Part shown: positions 35,378 through 46,210 of the stretch, one piece after another
Numbering within the stretch: the first letter of the stretch is position 1
Layout: every line of letters starts with the position of its first letter
NCBI GenBank assembly: GCA_951394405.1
Contig: OX596346.1
Coordinates: 1,302,001-1,366,000, forward strand
Length of the DNA stretch: 64,000 nt
Direction: 5' to 3'
Origin: Coprinellus micaceus
Taxonomy: Eukaryota; Basidiomycota; Agaricomycetes; Agaricales; Psathyrellaceae
Translations under genes and position numbers: made by a program
The notes under the pieces: generated by a model
Told to the model about the DNA's origin: nothing
The model's database searches: none
Seen by the model: the letters and a program-made list of their open reading frames with translations, nothing else

Positions 35378-36606
35378 TCACCGACCGTAAGCTTGGCTTG
35401 TATAACCGTAACTGGAGGTATAAGGCTGACTCGATGCGTATGGGTGATAGGGTATGTGAATGGGTTGATCAGGGGGCGGGCTAATGGCACCCGTGGTGGG
35501 ATAGTCAGACCCATCTGAGAACCGTCGGGGATCGTCTTCTGGGACAACAAGCCGCACTGAGGACCTGGAGCTGATGGGTTGCTGATATGGGGAGACGAGT
35601 ACATTCATCCTTTTCGCTGCTTCTACGTAGTCCGGATCGGTCCACATAGGATTAACTCCTGTTGGTGTTGGTGACTGGGGGTGGCCCATCATAAGGGAGC
35701 TGCTTGCTGACTGGGCTGTGTTGGGGGAGAGGTAGCCTCCAAGCATCGCCGACTTCTCAGACTGCCGCTGCTCTTGCTTCCGCTTCTTGAGCCACCGAAG
35801 AAGGAAGAAAAGGACGAGCAGAAGCCCAAAGACGCCAATGATGGCGACGGCAATGCTTATCTTTAGGGCGGTAGATAGGCCTTTTGAGGAGGCACCGGTC
35901 TGCGACCCATCCGTGGCCGTTGTGGTGACATCCGATTGTGTTGCTGTCGAGCTTGTCGAGCCGGTTGTCGAAGTAGCTGTCGTTGATGTCCCTGTTGCGA
36001 GTTCGGTGAACCTGGCCAAGCGCGTTAGACATACGGAAGAACCTCTCCCAGTCGTGTCACGTACGTGAAGAAATCCACAATCGCGAAATTCCCCGCCGGG
36101 CCTCGCCCAACCGAGACAGTCACGTCGTGTTCGTTGTTGCCTAAGTCTGTTGCGCTGAACACAACGCTAGACTTTTGAGATGGCGGCAGGCCTGAGCCTG
36201 GGGCGGGATTGGGGTCCGTAAGGTTGATAGAGAATTCACGGCCGTCGATGGACAGGGTGGTCAGGACGGCATATGGCCATCGAGCAGCCCAGTAATGCAG
36301 AACAACACCTATTCTCCGCATTAGTTGCACAGACCCGTAGCCCACCTCTCATCGGTACTCACCGGTGAACTTGAATGATGCCTTCGCCTCTGGGTCGTCG
36401 GACAGCATATGCGCTTTTCCATCCCCAGCATCCCACTCTCCTGGGTCGGTGAGTGTCCAGCTCGATCTGCTTGGTGAGTACGTGATTCTGGCGTCCTGGT
36501 CGTCAAAAGATACGTTGCGGGCGTTCTGTGCAGTCGTCTGCCCTGCTACAAAGGAGACGACGCACAGAATCGTGACCGCCGAGAGCGTGGATAGCGGCCA
36601 CTTCAT
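35378..36606 (-). CDS. Secreted-type single-pass membrane protein with Ser/Thr-rich stalk
   Basis: Type I membrane protein of a class common in mushroom-forming fungi; function unknown. Three exons: 36363-36606, 36065-36308, 35378-36011; 373 residues. A signal peptide covers about residues 1-22 (LSAVTILCVVSFVAGQ). The ectodomain has WTLTDPGEWDAGDGKAH and ASFKFTGVVLHYWAARWPYA, which resemble the beta-sandwich ectodomains of this class, here apparently a single copy. A Ser/Thr/Gly-rich stalk follows. One transmembrane helix (ISIAVAIIGVFGLLLVLFFL) ends in basic LRWLKKRKQ. The cytoplasmic tail is Pro/Tyr/Ser-rich. A Met further upstream exists, but 36606 gives a clean signal peptide. Confidence 0.75.
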
Positions 36607-37252
36607 GAGGAGAGGGCTGAGATTGTCGTTATTGTCCAAGTTCAAGTCCACTCTGGCCCCGACATTCACAACCTTCAACGCAAATCGCCTTTTTGAGAAA
36701 TGTTCCCGCCAGCAGACAGCGCCCGTTCTTGTGTGTGGTTGTCATGATCGGCGTTGTGTCCGTTGAACAACGAAGCGATGAGGAGAGGGCACTAGCTTGT
36801 CCCATTGAAGCACCTTGAATGTGCGTTGTGCGCGATAAGTCCAACCGCCCAGGGATCAGGCTTTACAGGGATCGGCCTCAACCCTGTTAGGCTGTTCACT
36901 TGCCATTGGTGCTGATGATGAGAACGACAACAAACGGTGCCTGAAATTCAACTTGACGGCCAGACGGTGGCTGTTGCCGGGCGGCGCCGACGGGCGCTAG
37001 TGACCTGCCGGGGGCGCGTCATCGGCCTCTCACCACCATGACGGCCTTGCGCACCCAGTTGCACAACGGCATTGCTGCTCGGAAGATTCACAAACGGTTG
37101 ACCCAGCGCTGACGACAAACCCATGGTCACGGGTACGACGATGACAGAGCCTCTGGCTTCTTTTGTGGTGGTCGGATTTCGAAGCGAGGCTATATAAAGA
37201 GGTCCCTCGAGCTACGAAACTAACGACCTGGACGATACTCCGACCTCTAACG
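36607..37252. other. Divergent intergenic region upstream of the GST-like gene
   Basis: About 650 bp between two divergent genes. Contains the TATA box of the GST-like gene (37191-37198). No gene seen. Confidence 0.5.
37191..37198 (+). promoter_or_regulatory. TATA box of the GST-like gene
   Basis: TATATAAA ending 54 bp before the start codon at 37253, a good position for a core promoter of an inducible gene. Confidence 0.6.
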
Positions 37253-37996
37253 ATGTCCCCCGAGACCTACAAAGTCATCGGGACCCCATTCTCGACCTTC
37301 ACGAGGACAGTCACACTGGGCTTGCAGTACAAAGGCGTCCCCTTCGACCAAGTGGCCAGCTTTCCTCACAGCGACGTCGCCCGGCATTCTCATCCCTACG
37401 GCTATCTACCAACGCTCGTTATTGCAGACGCGACAGGCAGGACCGAAACTAAGTTGTGCGAGAGTCAAGCCATCGCTCGCTACATCGACAGAATAGCTCC
37501 AGAACCATCGCTGCATCTCGATGCGTCAGCCCACCCGGAGGTGCTCCCAGAGAGGGTTTGGGAGGTCGCTAGTCTGGTTGGATCGTTTGGTGCGCCTCCA
37601 GCCTTCTCAGTTGAGTATGAAAAACTGACTATATGCGGTACTAAAGGCTTCCCTGCTATCGAAGTTGGCGTTGTAAAGCCCCACATGAGAGCCGTCGAGG
37701 ATGGTATGGCTGAGTCCGACATCATCCAGAACACCGCCAGGGACGTGGAGAAGATAGTCGAATTCCTCCGCATCGTTGAGGAACGCGGCATTGGAACCTC
37801 TAAGTTCTTGTTCGGAGACCACCCAACGTGGGCAGATTTCTACCTCTATCCGCCCTTGGCCGACTTGCAGGCTTTACCTGAGTGGGGGAAAGCCACGGCT
37901 GGGAGTAGATTCGCGACATGGATGGATGAGATGGGGCAGTTGGACGCGGTGAAGAAAACAGGGTCAGGAACCTTGGCAGAGAGATGCGGAAAGTGA
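37253..37996 (+). CDS. Glutathione S-transferase-like protein
   Basis: Predicted cytosolic GST-fold protein of 247 residues in one exon. The N-terminal thioredoxin-like half has TPFSTFTRTVTLGLQYKGVP, the cis-Pro loop YLPTLV at 51-56, and the glutathione-binding motif ESQAIARYID at 70-79. The C-terminal helical half includes FLFGDHPTWADFYLYPPLADL, matching the GST_C pattern with its N-capping Asp. The catalytic Tyr/Ser/Cys of the first helix is not obvious: Ser14 or Thr15/17 are the nearest candidates. An upstream in-frame ATG at 37163 lies before the TATA box and is rejected as start. Its position beside peroxidase and P450 genes fits a detoxification role, but this is inference. Confidence 0.85.
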   Translation: MSPETYKVIGTPFSTFTRTVTLGLQYKGVPFDQVASFPHSDVARHSHPYGYLPTLVIADATGRTETKLCESQAIARYIDRIAPEPSLHLDASAHPEVLPERVWEVASLVGSFGAPPAFSVEYEKLTICGTKGFPAIEVGVVKPHMRAVEDGMAESDIIQNTARDVEKIVEFLRIVEERGIGTSKFLFGDHPTWADFYLYPPLADLQALPEWGKATAGSRFATWMDEMGQLDAVKKTGSGTLAERCGK

Positions 37997-39172
37997 CGAT
38001 CGTTGTGCGTACCAGGCACGCCGAATGGAACATTCTAATACAGTATGCGACAGATCTGTTCAAAAGGCTTGCTGGATACGTCCGTTGATGGCACGGGCGC
38101 CTGTGCGCAGATATTTATTCAAAGAAATGGGCACCACATCCTCTTGATATTGGGACGATAGGCCGCTGGCTAAGCGCCGCAGGAGACGTCCCCGATCGTG
38201 TTTTCTCTACTCGAACAGCGTTTCAAGCACTGACTTGAGCAGTGCCGAGGACCGTTTGTGCAGGCCCGAGCCCGACCTTATTACTGACAGGCCAGATTTT
38301 ACAAGTCCACCTTTAGGTTTTGAAGGGTGGAATCGAGGGAGTTTCCACGCCTTCGACCGCGCCACACTCTTGGATCATCTCTCTGGCTGGGAAACCTTGG
38401 AGCTTCTCTTCGTTGGCGTCCACCGCTTCGACTGAGGTGGCCTGATGATACCACAGAAGAATGATGGAGGGGCGTTCCACGAAATCGAAACGAAGCCACA
38501 CTCCGACACCGCCCCCCCCCCCTTCCCCCGGAATTCCTCGAGCTCGTCATGAAGATCAGCCGCGACTGCTGCAAGCCATTCCCTCAGTACATCCAGTTCT
38601 GGGCGCCTATTCTCCGTAGCCTGAGAGGCTGTCCGCCCCTCAATCTCCTGCTTTTCGTCCGCTGTTTGCGGACGACCCAGGAGACATCGAAGGCATCGCC
38701 AGGAATCTCTCCAGTTCGCCCGGTCACTACGGGCCATTGGGATCCTGAAGTCACTACTCATGCCCTCCAGCAACTGGCAAGCGGCCCTCCAGATGTCACC
38801 CGGGAGGCTCCTTGCTCTGTCCAAATTGGAGTTACCGGACGGGTAGTCTGTGTCTCGACATCTTTTTGACATGTTTTCATCTATTACGACCCTCCGCAGA
38901 TCGTCCCTCGTTTGATGCTTTCAAGTCCGCCAGGAGGCGAGGAGCAGTATCCAATACCGTCTGCTGACTATGCCGCAAAGCGCTGTTTGAATCCGATTCG
39001 CTCACTTGCTTCCTTCTTCGGTTCGCCTTGTCGTGTACAGTTCGGGCGTTCGGTACTGGAGCAATTCCGCTCTCTATCTACTTAACGTGGACAAGGCCAC
39101 CGCGGTCCTGTCAATTTATCATTCTATCCCTTCTTCCCACTCAGCGGAACTCCAGAGACCGTGCTTATCGTC
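37997..39172. other. Intergenic between the GST-like gene and peroxidase 1
   Basis: About 1.2 kb. Contains one weak minus-strand open frame (listed separately) and the promoter of the peroxidase. Otherwise nothing seen. Confidence 0.4.
38375..38872 (-). CDS. Possible small hypothetical protein
   Basis: An unbroken 165-codon frame with a mixed, protein-like composition: LPGDIWRAACQLLEGMSS, then WRDSWRCLRCLLGR and LREWLAAVAADLHDELEEF suggest amphipathic helices. It has no recognised domain and no introns, in a genome where most genes have them. The LPGDIWRAACQLL start faintly recalls F-box-type N-termini. It may be a gene remnant or chance. Confidence 0.25.
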   Translation of the reverse strand: MSKRCRDTDYPSGNSNLDRARSLPGDIWRAACQLLEGMSSDFRIPMARSDRANWRDSWRCLRCLLGRPQTADEKQEIEGRTASQATENRRPELDVLREWLAAVAADLHDELEEFRGKGGGAVSECGFVSISWNAPPSFFCGIIRPPQSKRWTPTKRSSKVSQPER

Positions 39173-40420
39173 ATGCCCCTCGAAGGTATCCAGAAGGCCT
39201 TTTTTATGACGAAAGTCATGGCCTGGGATGCTGGCTGCACCCTCCTCAACCTCGTCAGCCCCAGCAGACAAACGGGGAGTGTCACTCCTCAGGGACACCC
39301 TGGTGCAAACGGCACTTGGCCAGAGTTCATTCCACCCACCGATTCTGACAGTCGGTGCTCTTGCCCTGCGCTCAATGCCATGGCCAACCATGGTGCGTAC
39401 CCATGGCGCCTTCATTTTGCTATCGCACCACTCACATCGAACTACGGGCATCTAGGAATTCTGCCTCGTGACGGGAAGAACATCACCTTCGAAGAGCTCG
39501 GCGCGAAAATCAGAACGACGTACAACTTCGCGTCGTCGTTCTGCTACTTTGTCCCGAGCTACGCTGCGACCATGCTTGGTAAGGACTACGCGAAGGACAC
39601 CTTCGATTTGAAAGATTTGGACTTGCACAACGGAATTGAACATGATGCTTCCCTCACTCGTACGTTCGGAACCGCACAACCTCCATTGGAACATTTCACT
39701 GAGTGTTCTCCCACGTCATATTAACAGGTCAGGATGTGGCTCTGGAACCAGACCAAAGCAAGCCATACGTCCCCTTCATCAAGGAGCTTTTGGCCGAAGC
39801 AACGGGGAAGAGCGCAGATGGCGCCCCTTTACTGACGATCGCTGATATGTCGAGGTACTCTACGAAGCGGCGCGTTGAAGCGAAAGAGACCAACCCTGAC
39901 TTCACCCTGGAGAAGATTCACAAGACATTTGGCAGTACAAAGTGAGTTCGCCCACGATTTCCTATGCTTTGTTGTCCCCCTTTTTCTTCCACTTCACCTT
40001 CATTTCCCTGCCCGGGAATATGGAAATGAAGATGGCGGCTGCTCGTGACCCTGTCAGATGACCGCCCTATTGGCGACGCATTCAGTACGAATGAAGCTAA
40101 TGTTCCGCTTCAGTGCCTCAACGCTCCTCACCGCGTTCGGAGGCCGTGTCGATGACCTCACCCCCTTCCTCCTCGAGGAGCGCCTCCCTGAAGGATGGGA
40201 ATCAAGTGTTCGAGCCCCCTACGGATTGACAATCATCACCTTCAACCTAGGCACGATCTTGAAGGTGGAGAGGGGGATCGACGAAGAGAAATTTATCACT
40301 CAAAGAGAAGAGCAGAACGAAACGGGTGAGGTTCGGGACGAGGCAAGTGGACCCGCTGGCGGGAATGGGGACGGCTCGCAGACCGAGGATACGAGCGGGT
40401 TGCTGAGGCACAGGGGATGA
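39173..40420 (+). CDS. Heme-thiolate peroxidase (chloroperoxidase/peroxygenase family), copy 1
   Basis: Predicted heme enzyme using peroxide to oxidise or oxygenate organic substrates. Four exons: 39173-39392, 39456-39659, 39728-39941, 40114-40420; 314 residues. The axial-thiolate motif is SCPALNAMANHG with Cys64; the usual first Pro of P-C-P is Ser here. The ILPRDGKNI segment and the acid-base motif EHD (135-137) in GIEHDASL match the family. TNPDFTLEKIHKTFG and FLLEERLPEGWES are shared with copy 2. There is no signal peptide; a weak hydrophobic N-terminus suggests an intracellular protein. It is about 4 kb from copy 2, which faces it, and the three intron positions and phases are identical in both. 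Confidence 0.9.
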
Positions 40421-40555
40421 AAGAGAGCGGAAGACTCAAGAGCAGAGACACCAACTGTTGATCAGGAAGAGGATATGATATACATTCCAGTGTCAGTTCA
40501 AGAATTACCAGGGCATTGAAATTTGGAATCTCTTTACGACCAATGACGTACTCCT

Positions 40556-42550
40556 TTAAGGTCCAGGAGCTATAACACTGCTCCTGATCAGTGCCTCTGC
40601 CTCCTTTGACCTGGGGACTATATTAATCTTGAACGGACGCGGGTGGATGATCAGACCGGATGTATACTCCCCGAAGCCTTTCTGCTCCTCCTCCGGCTTG
40701 CTAATGTCGAACACCGCCAGCACAGATACCACAACCAACCACACGCTCTCGATAGCGATCTCCATGCCTGGGCAGACCCTGCGTCCGAATCCGAAGGCTT
40801 CAAGACCCAGTGGAGCATCCTTATTGATCTCCGTCTGGGTAGAGTCCAGGAATCGCGAGGGGTCGAAGATTCTCGTGTTTGGCCCGTACACGGCAGGGTC
40901 GTGCGTGACAACGTAGCAGTTGGGTATCAGTTGCGAGCCCTTGGGGATATGGTAGCCGTTGTAGACATCGTCCTGGATTACAGTGTGTGCCACCCCTAAT
41001 TCAGGAAATGTTGAGAGAATTTGTCAACGACTCTTCGGGACACGGAGGCTGGGGAGGTGGGCTCACCTACAGGGGCCACAGGTTTCCACCGTAGAACCTC
41101 GCGAACAATGGCCTCCACGTAGGGCAACTTCTGGTACTGCGTAAAGTCAGGCAGCCCGCCTTCGGCTTTGACCACTTCGTCCACGACCGCTTGAGCTTTC
41201 TTCTGAATCGCAGGGTTCTGCGCCATGGCAAGGAGAAATGTCGTCACGGTGGAGACTGTGGTGTCTGATCCAGCTGATAAGATGCTGTTCGTTAATAGGA
41301 AGATGATCAGGCAGCCCGGGATAGACCCACCTGCGTACACCGCGGCGAGTACATCATGAGCTAACTTCCTCTTGTTCCCATACTCTGGGTCACTCTCACT
41401 GAGGTCTTGAAGGAACTCAGTTGCGACACATGGCCGCGCGTCTCCTCGTTTCTGAGATTGCGAGTCAATCGTCAAGGAAAGCTTCAAGTAGTCGCGTACT
41501 TACCAGAGCTTCTTCGACGAACTTGAAGGGCTCTCGCGCCATACCCTCTACGTATGGCCTCCATATCGTCGCGTCGCGCTTAAAACTTCCGCCCGGGAAC
41601 CACGAAGGGAGAAACTTGAGGCTGGGAAGGAAATCGACCATATAGGACGCGGCTGTCCCCGCTTTCGCCATGGCGTCCATCCCTCGCTCAACTTGGGTGA
41701 TGTATGGGTCTTTGAACGATTTGACCTCTAAGCCGTATGTAATATCGAGGATGAACGCCCCAGCCATTCTGTAGATCATGCGCACATGAGTGGGGGGTCG
41801 ACGGCGTGGATAGGGCACAAACATACAACCGGGCATGGTCACGGAAATTCTCAGGATTGCCTAGAAGTGACAAAATGAAGTTCCTGACGTGCTGCAAGAG
41901 TTGGGGTCTGAACTGGTCAACCTTACTCGCTCCGAATGCCTGCATGAAGAGCTTGCGTCGTTCTAAAGAAGGCCGTCAACTATCCAGGCGTTCCACCAGG
42001 GCAGTGATCCTGTGTAACCTACCTTTCCATTGATCTCCGTAGGGCATGAATGCAAAATGCCAGTCAAATCCAATGCTACAGTTAAGTCAGCTGAGATTGT
42101 ATAAGATGACAATGCGTTACAGCTACGTACAAGTCGTTTAACATCGGCATGTCCGGCCTCGATGAATAGATGGACGAGCGTCTCTCCAAGAGTTCCTTGC
42201 AAGCGCCGAGGGAATTGAGGACAAGAACGTCGTGGCCTAAGAGATTGAGATAAATTACATCCGATCCTAGACGTTGCAAAGATGTTGAGTCTATGATACA
42301 AGATAAAAAGATAGAAAGAGCACGGACCGTACTGATCAGACCATTCCTTGTATTTCCACCAAAACTCATCACGAGGAACATCGAAGATGTTGCCAATGAC
42401 GGGAAGTCCAGGGGGTCCGGGTGGGAGTGGACGCATTATTTTCTTCGGGACGAGCTTGCCCGCCTTTAGAGCCGAGATGCTGACGACCAGAAGGGTGGCG
42501 AGGGCAACAGATTTCACCCATCCCAGATCGTTGAGTGTAAGGTAATCCAT
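40556..42550 (-). CDS. Cytochrome P450 monooxygenase
   Basis: ER-anchored heme monooxygenase, 526 residues. Eight exons: 42328-42550, 42131-42266, 42023-42075, 41827-41962, 41504-41768, 41331-41451, 41067-41273, 40556-40995. An N-terminal membrane anchor (VALATLLVVSISALKAGKLV) is followed by the Pro-rich hinge LPPGPPGLPVIGN. The I-helix has AGSDTT at 312-317, the K-helix ExxR is Glu370-Arg373, and the heme loop FGFGRRVCPG carries Cys455. The layout resembles the large basidiomycete P450 clans near CYP5144 and O-methylsterigmatocystin oxidoreductase-like proteins; the family number is only a guess. It is convergent with peroxidase 1, 135 bp apart at the stops. Confidence 0.95.
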
Positions 42551-43297
42551 TGTGCCCCCAGTTATGGCACAGGCTTCCTCCAAATATATAGACGAACCGT
42601 TACCCCTCAAGAGAAGAGACGCATTGGTAATAAGAAGATGCCATTGGCTGCTTATGGCGCGCATCTGGCAGACATGATATCGGAGGCACATGCAGGTGAC
42701 ATGGGAGTCAAGGCGTCTCGAACCGTTAGCCCCCACACCTATTACCAGTTTGTGACGCAAAACAGGGTAGAAAAGGCGAATGTCGATCGACAGTAACGTA
42801 CATATGAGAGGATGTGAGCAGGAAGAACGTCTTGGGAGGAGTTGAGGAGAGCCCACTGCCGAGAAAGAGCGATTTGCTGACGGAAGACCACCGGTCGGGT
42901 AAGGCGGCAACCCAAGTCCGTAGGATCCGGGGGTGTTGTTGGTGCTTACGGAGTGGGGTGTCTAAACCCTGGAGCCCGACACAGAAGTTCAAGAAGCTGA
43001 CCACGACTCCCACAACCAACTTCTATGCGGACGATGTGTGGCTATTGGAGCGCAGCTCCATGGCGCGACAAAAATATATAAAGAAGTTAGACCGCTTTTG
43101 AGCGAGTGAAAGGGCATATGAATCTCACACTCAACGTCGAATCCAAGGTGTTGATGGTTCATGGTCAAGTTTGGCGCGGGAACAATGGTGGGCGCTTCCC
43201 ATTTGCTTCCCATCATGATGCCGGGGTCGGCGCGCTCCGCGCCTGAGCCTTTTCTTCCGCTCACCACCGCCACGATCAACCTCGAAACCTCTGCAGA
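42551..43297. other. Divergent intergenic region of P450 and RRP46
   Basis: About 750 bp. Holds the P450 promoter at the left and a TATATAAAG motif near 43075-43083 that may serve RRP46. The minus-strand frames across 42726-43470 have no features. Confidence 0.45.
42584..42590 (-). promoter_or_regulatory. TATA-like box of the P450 gene
   Basis: TATATAT on the minus strand, 34 bp upstream of the start codon at 42550. If used, the 5' leader would be extremely short, so transcription may start further upstream. Confidence 0.4.
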
Positions 43298-44080
43298 ATG
43301 GGATTGCCTCGTCCAATTGAAATCTCTTTCGATGGCCTAGCTCGGGTGGATGGCTCTGCGCGATTTGGATTCGGTGGGTACAAGCTTTGCTCGCTATCAC
43401 TCCAGCTGGCCGTTGACTCGAGCACTCTAGGCGATGCGACTGTTGCTCTCGCATCTATCTCGGGGCCCATAGAAGTCAGGCTAGCGTCCGAGCTACCCTC
43501 TCAAGCCACATTTGATGTCTCCGTCCGCCCTCTTTCCAACGTACCTTCCACAGAATCCAAATCCCAAGCCTCTTCAATTCGATCCGCACTCGCTCCCTCA
43601 CTAATCCTGAACAAGAACCCCCGGACCTTGATCCAGCTCGTCATCCAAACCATCTCGCCCACACCCATATCTGGGCCGAGGTGGACGGATGGTCTATTGG
43701 CTGCCATGACCAACGCGAGCACCCTTGCCTTGCTCAATGCCGGCTCAGTTTCAATGCGCGGAATTGTATGTGCGATTGCGGTTGGGAAAACGCAAGGAGG
43801 AGAACTGTTGGTCGATCCCGAAGATGGCAGAACTAGCGAACTTGTACAGGGAGGCTGCTTCGCTTTCATGGTTGCGGATGGGGCTGGGCTCGATTCGAAC
43901 TCGACCTCCGTTTGGTCAAACTGGAGGACGCTGAAGGGCGGGACGTTTAACGAAACAGAAATCGCAGAGGCGAGGGAAGTGGCGAGGGACGCAGTTAAGG
44001 GAGTATACGCTGCTATGAAATCGAGCTTCTTGCCAGGGAGCGTCGCTGGCCCTGGCGGTGAGGACAAGATGGAGATATAG
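43298..44080 (+). CDS. RRP46: Exosome core subunit Rrp46 (RNase PH-like)
   Basis: Subunit of the six-membered RNase PH-like ring of the RNA exosome, which guides RNA for 3'-to-5' decay in nucleus and cytoplasm. Single exon, 260 residues. RPIEISFDGLARVDGSARFGFG near the N-terminus is the RNase PH opening motif. Later blocks ILNKNPRTLIQLVIQT, MTNASTLALLNAGSVSMRGI and LLVDPEDGRT match the Rrp46 type. As in other eukaryotic ring subunits, the protein is probably not catalytic. It separates the two peroxidase genes and is functionally unrelated to them. Confidence 0.93.
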   Translation: MGLPRPIEISFDGLARVDGSARFGFGGYKLCSLSLQLAVDSSTLGDATVALASISGPIEVRLASELPSQATFDVSVRPLSNVPSTESKSQASSIRSALAPSLILNKNPRTLIQLVIQTISPTPISGPRWTDGLLAAMTNASTLALLNAGSVSMRGIVCAIAVGKTQGGELLVDPEDGRTSELVQGGCFAFMVADGAGLDSNSTSVWSNWRTLKGGTFNETEIAEAREVARDAVKGVYAAMKSSFLPGSVAGPGGEDKMEI

Positions 44081-44608
44081 GTGAGCTCTGTCCGCCACAC
44101 CCCGTTCCTTCAAGTTCCCAGTTTGCTGACACCCCGAAGGAACCATATATTCATCTCTCGAAATGCACTCTGTGCTGCGCAAGACTCAGTGGGCCCCTTC
44201 AACCCTCCTTCAAGTTGCGTCGCCCCATCCTCTACGACGCGTGGCGCGGGGTGCGAGGACTGGGTTGTTTCAGCCGGGTACGGTACCCGAACCCGCCCAC
44301 TGCTGGACTTCGTGAGCCTCTCGTTTGCGGTCGCTCACGTGCCTCCGGATTGGCACCCAGAGACGATTGCCCCAAGACTTGTCATTTCCACCACTATGGC
44401 ATCAGTGACTAGTGACTCGGGCAATGACACGCCTATATTGAATCACGATGCCCGTGGAATGTTCTAAAATACAATTGGTAAAAGAAGGCGTCACGATTCG
44501 TTCCAATCATCCTTCTCCCCTGCCCCGAGTTACGGACGCAGCGAGGCCAGTAAATGGCATGAAGTCGTGTGGGTTCATCACTGTCCGTCTTCCTCTCCCC
44601 ATCCCTGT
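44081..44608. other. Convergent 3' flanks of RRP46 and peroxidase 2
   Basis: About 530 bp between facing stop codons. Contains GGGTACGGTACCCG, a palindrome near 44277-44290. No gene called. Confidence 0.45.
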
Positions 44609-45811
44609 TCACTTCGCCGCATCCTGAGCACTACTCCCCCCTTCCGAGCTTTGCCCCTCTACCCCATCATCTTCCAATTCGTTCAGGACCTTGAGGTTCT
44701 TCTTGTCCTCCCTCTCAGCGATGAACTTCGCTTCGTCGATCCCCTTCTCCACCTTGTTCACCGCCTTCAAGTTGAACGTAATGAGGGTCAGCCCGTACTG
44801 CTCTAAAATCCTTGATTCCCATCCATCTGGGAGCCGCTCTTCGAGGAGCACGGTCTCGAGGTCTTCCACACGTCCGCCGAAGATAGTGATGAGTGTCGAT
44901 GCACTAAATGGGTCAATGGTGGGTTAGTACAAGGGCCCATAGGGGCGCATTCCACGAAAGTGTCGCCTGAACGGGGTTGGTGCAGACGTGGTGGAAATGC
45001 CAAGCCTTTCGATATGAAGGGACGCTGGCACTCAGAATGATTTAGACTCACTTCGAACTTCCAAATGATTTATGGATCTTCTCCAATGTGAAATCAGGAT
45101 TCGTCTCCCTCGCCTCCACTCTTCGCCTCGTAGAAAACCTTGAAAGGTCCTCGATGGTAAGCAGAGGTTTCCCGTCGGCGTCCTTCCCTGTTGCTTCCGC
45201 CAACAGCGCCTTGATCATTTCGACAGGTATTTTGCTTTGGTCAGGTTCTAAGGCCGAGTCTACCCCTATACCAAGTAAGGGTTTGAGGATGAGTTAGGTG
45301 CCAGTGGGCTCGGAACCGGGGTAATGACATACGGCAAAGGGAGGCATCATGCTCGATTCCGTTGTGCAGATCCAGGTCTTTCAAGTCGAAGTGGTCCTTG
45401 TTATAGTCCTTGTTCAACATATTCGCAGCGTATTTCGGGACGAACAAGCAGAAAGAGGGCGAGAAGTTGTATGTGGCCCTGATTAGGTCCCCCATCTCTA
45501 TAAACGAGATGTCTTTGCCATCATGGGGTAGGATACCTGTCGGTGGGATCCATGGTCAGTCTGACTGCACATCGCGGACGGGAAGGTCAGGGTTCACCGT
45601 GGTTCGCCATGGCGTTCAATGCGGGACACGAGCAGCGGCTGTCTCCGTCCTTCGCTGGGACGAACTCAGGCCACTTCCCGTCAGCTCCAAGGCTCCCGTG
45701 AGGGGTCACGCTTCCTGGCTTTCTGCTGGGGGTGACCATGTTGAGGAACGTGCACCCGGCATCCCAAGCCATGACCTTGGCCATGAATGCGGCTTTCTTG
45801 AGAGCGGCCAT
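44609..45811 (-). CDS. Heme-thiolate peroxidase (chloroperoxidase/peroxygenase family), copy 2
   Basis: Paralogue of the gene at 39173. Four exons: 45598-45811, 45333-45536, 45052-45265, 44609-44903; 308 residues. The middle exons have exactly the same lengths as in copy 1 (204 and 214 nt), with the same phases. Thiolate motif SCPALNAMANHG with Cys62, ILPHDGKDI, and GIEHDASL with EHD at 133-135. The two proteins look roughly 65-75 percent identical by eye. The C-terminal tail differs and is Asp/Glu/Ser-rich. No signal peptide. TTTATAA lies about 107 bp upstream of the start (45918-45924). Confidence 0.9.
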
Positions 45812-46210
45812 GATCAGGGTCAGCAGTGGCGATACAAGATGTCCACCTTCCGAAGATGAAAGGAAAGGAAAGGGTAAGAAGGCGGGGCGTCACAAAGGTT
45901 GCTGTGATGAGGCGGCCTTATAAACCAGACGGTGACCCGAAGAGTGTAATGAAATCTCATCAGCGAAGCGAAGAATACCGGCGTTACGATTGGAGGAGGG
46001 TCATGTCGGGAACTTGGCCAACATGATGCCACCACGTGTGATGCTGAATCGGTGGCCCTGACATGAAGAATGCTTGCTTCTCGTATTATCCCTCGTAAGT
46101 ACAGTCCCCGTGGTTGGGTATAATTGAGATAGCTCCAAGTTCCAGTCTTTGAAACCCAAGGGCGTCAGCATATCGCCAGAGTATAGGGGGTGACAAACGA
46201 ACAGAAGGAT
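45812..46210. other. Promoter of peroxidase 2 and 3' flank of the Nudix gene
   Basis: About 400 bp with a TATA-like TTTATAA (minus strand, 45918-45924). No gene seen. Confidence 0.45.

Noticed and set aside
37163..37252. N-terminal extension of the GST-like protein by 30 residues
   Set aside because: The upstream ATG precedes the TATA box at 37191, and the 37253 start fits the usual GST N-terminus.
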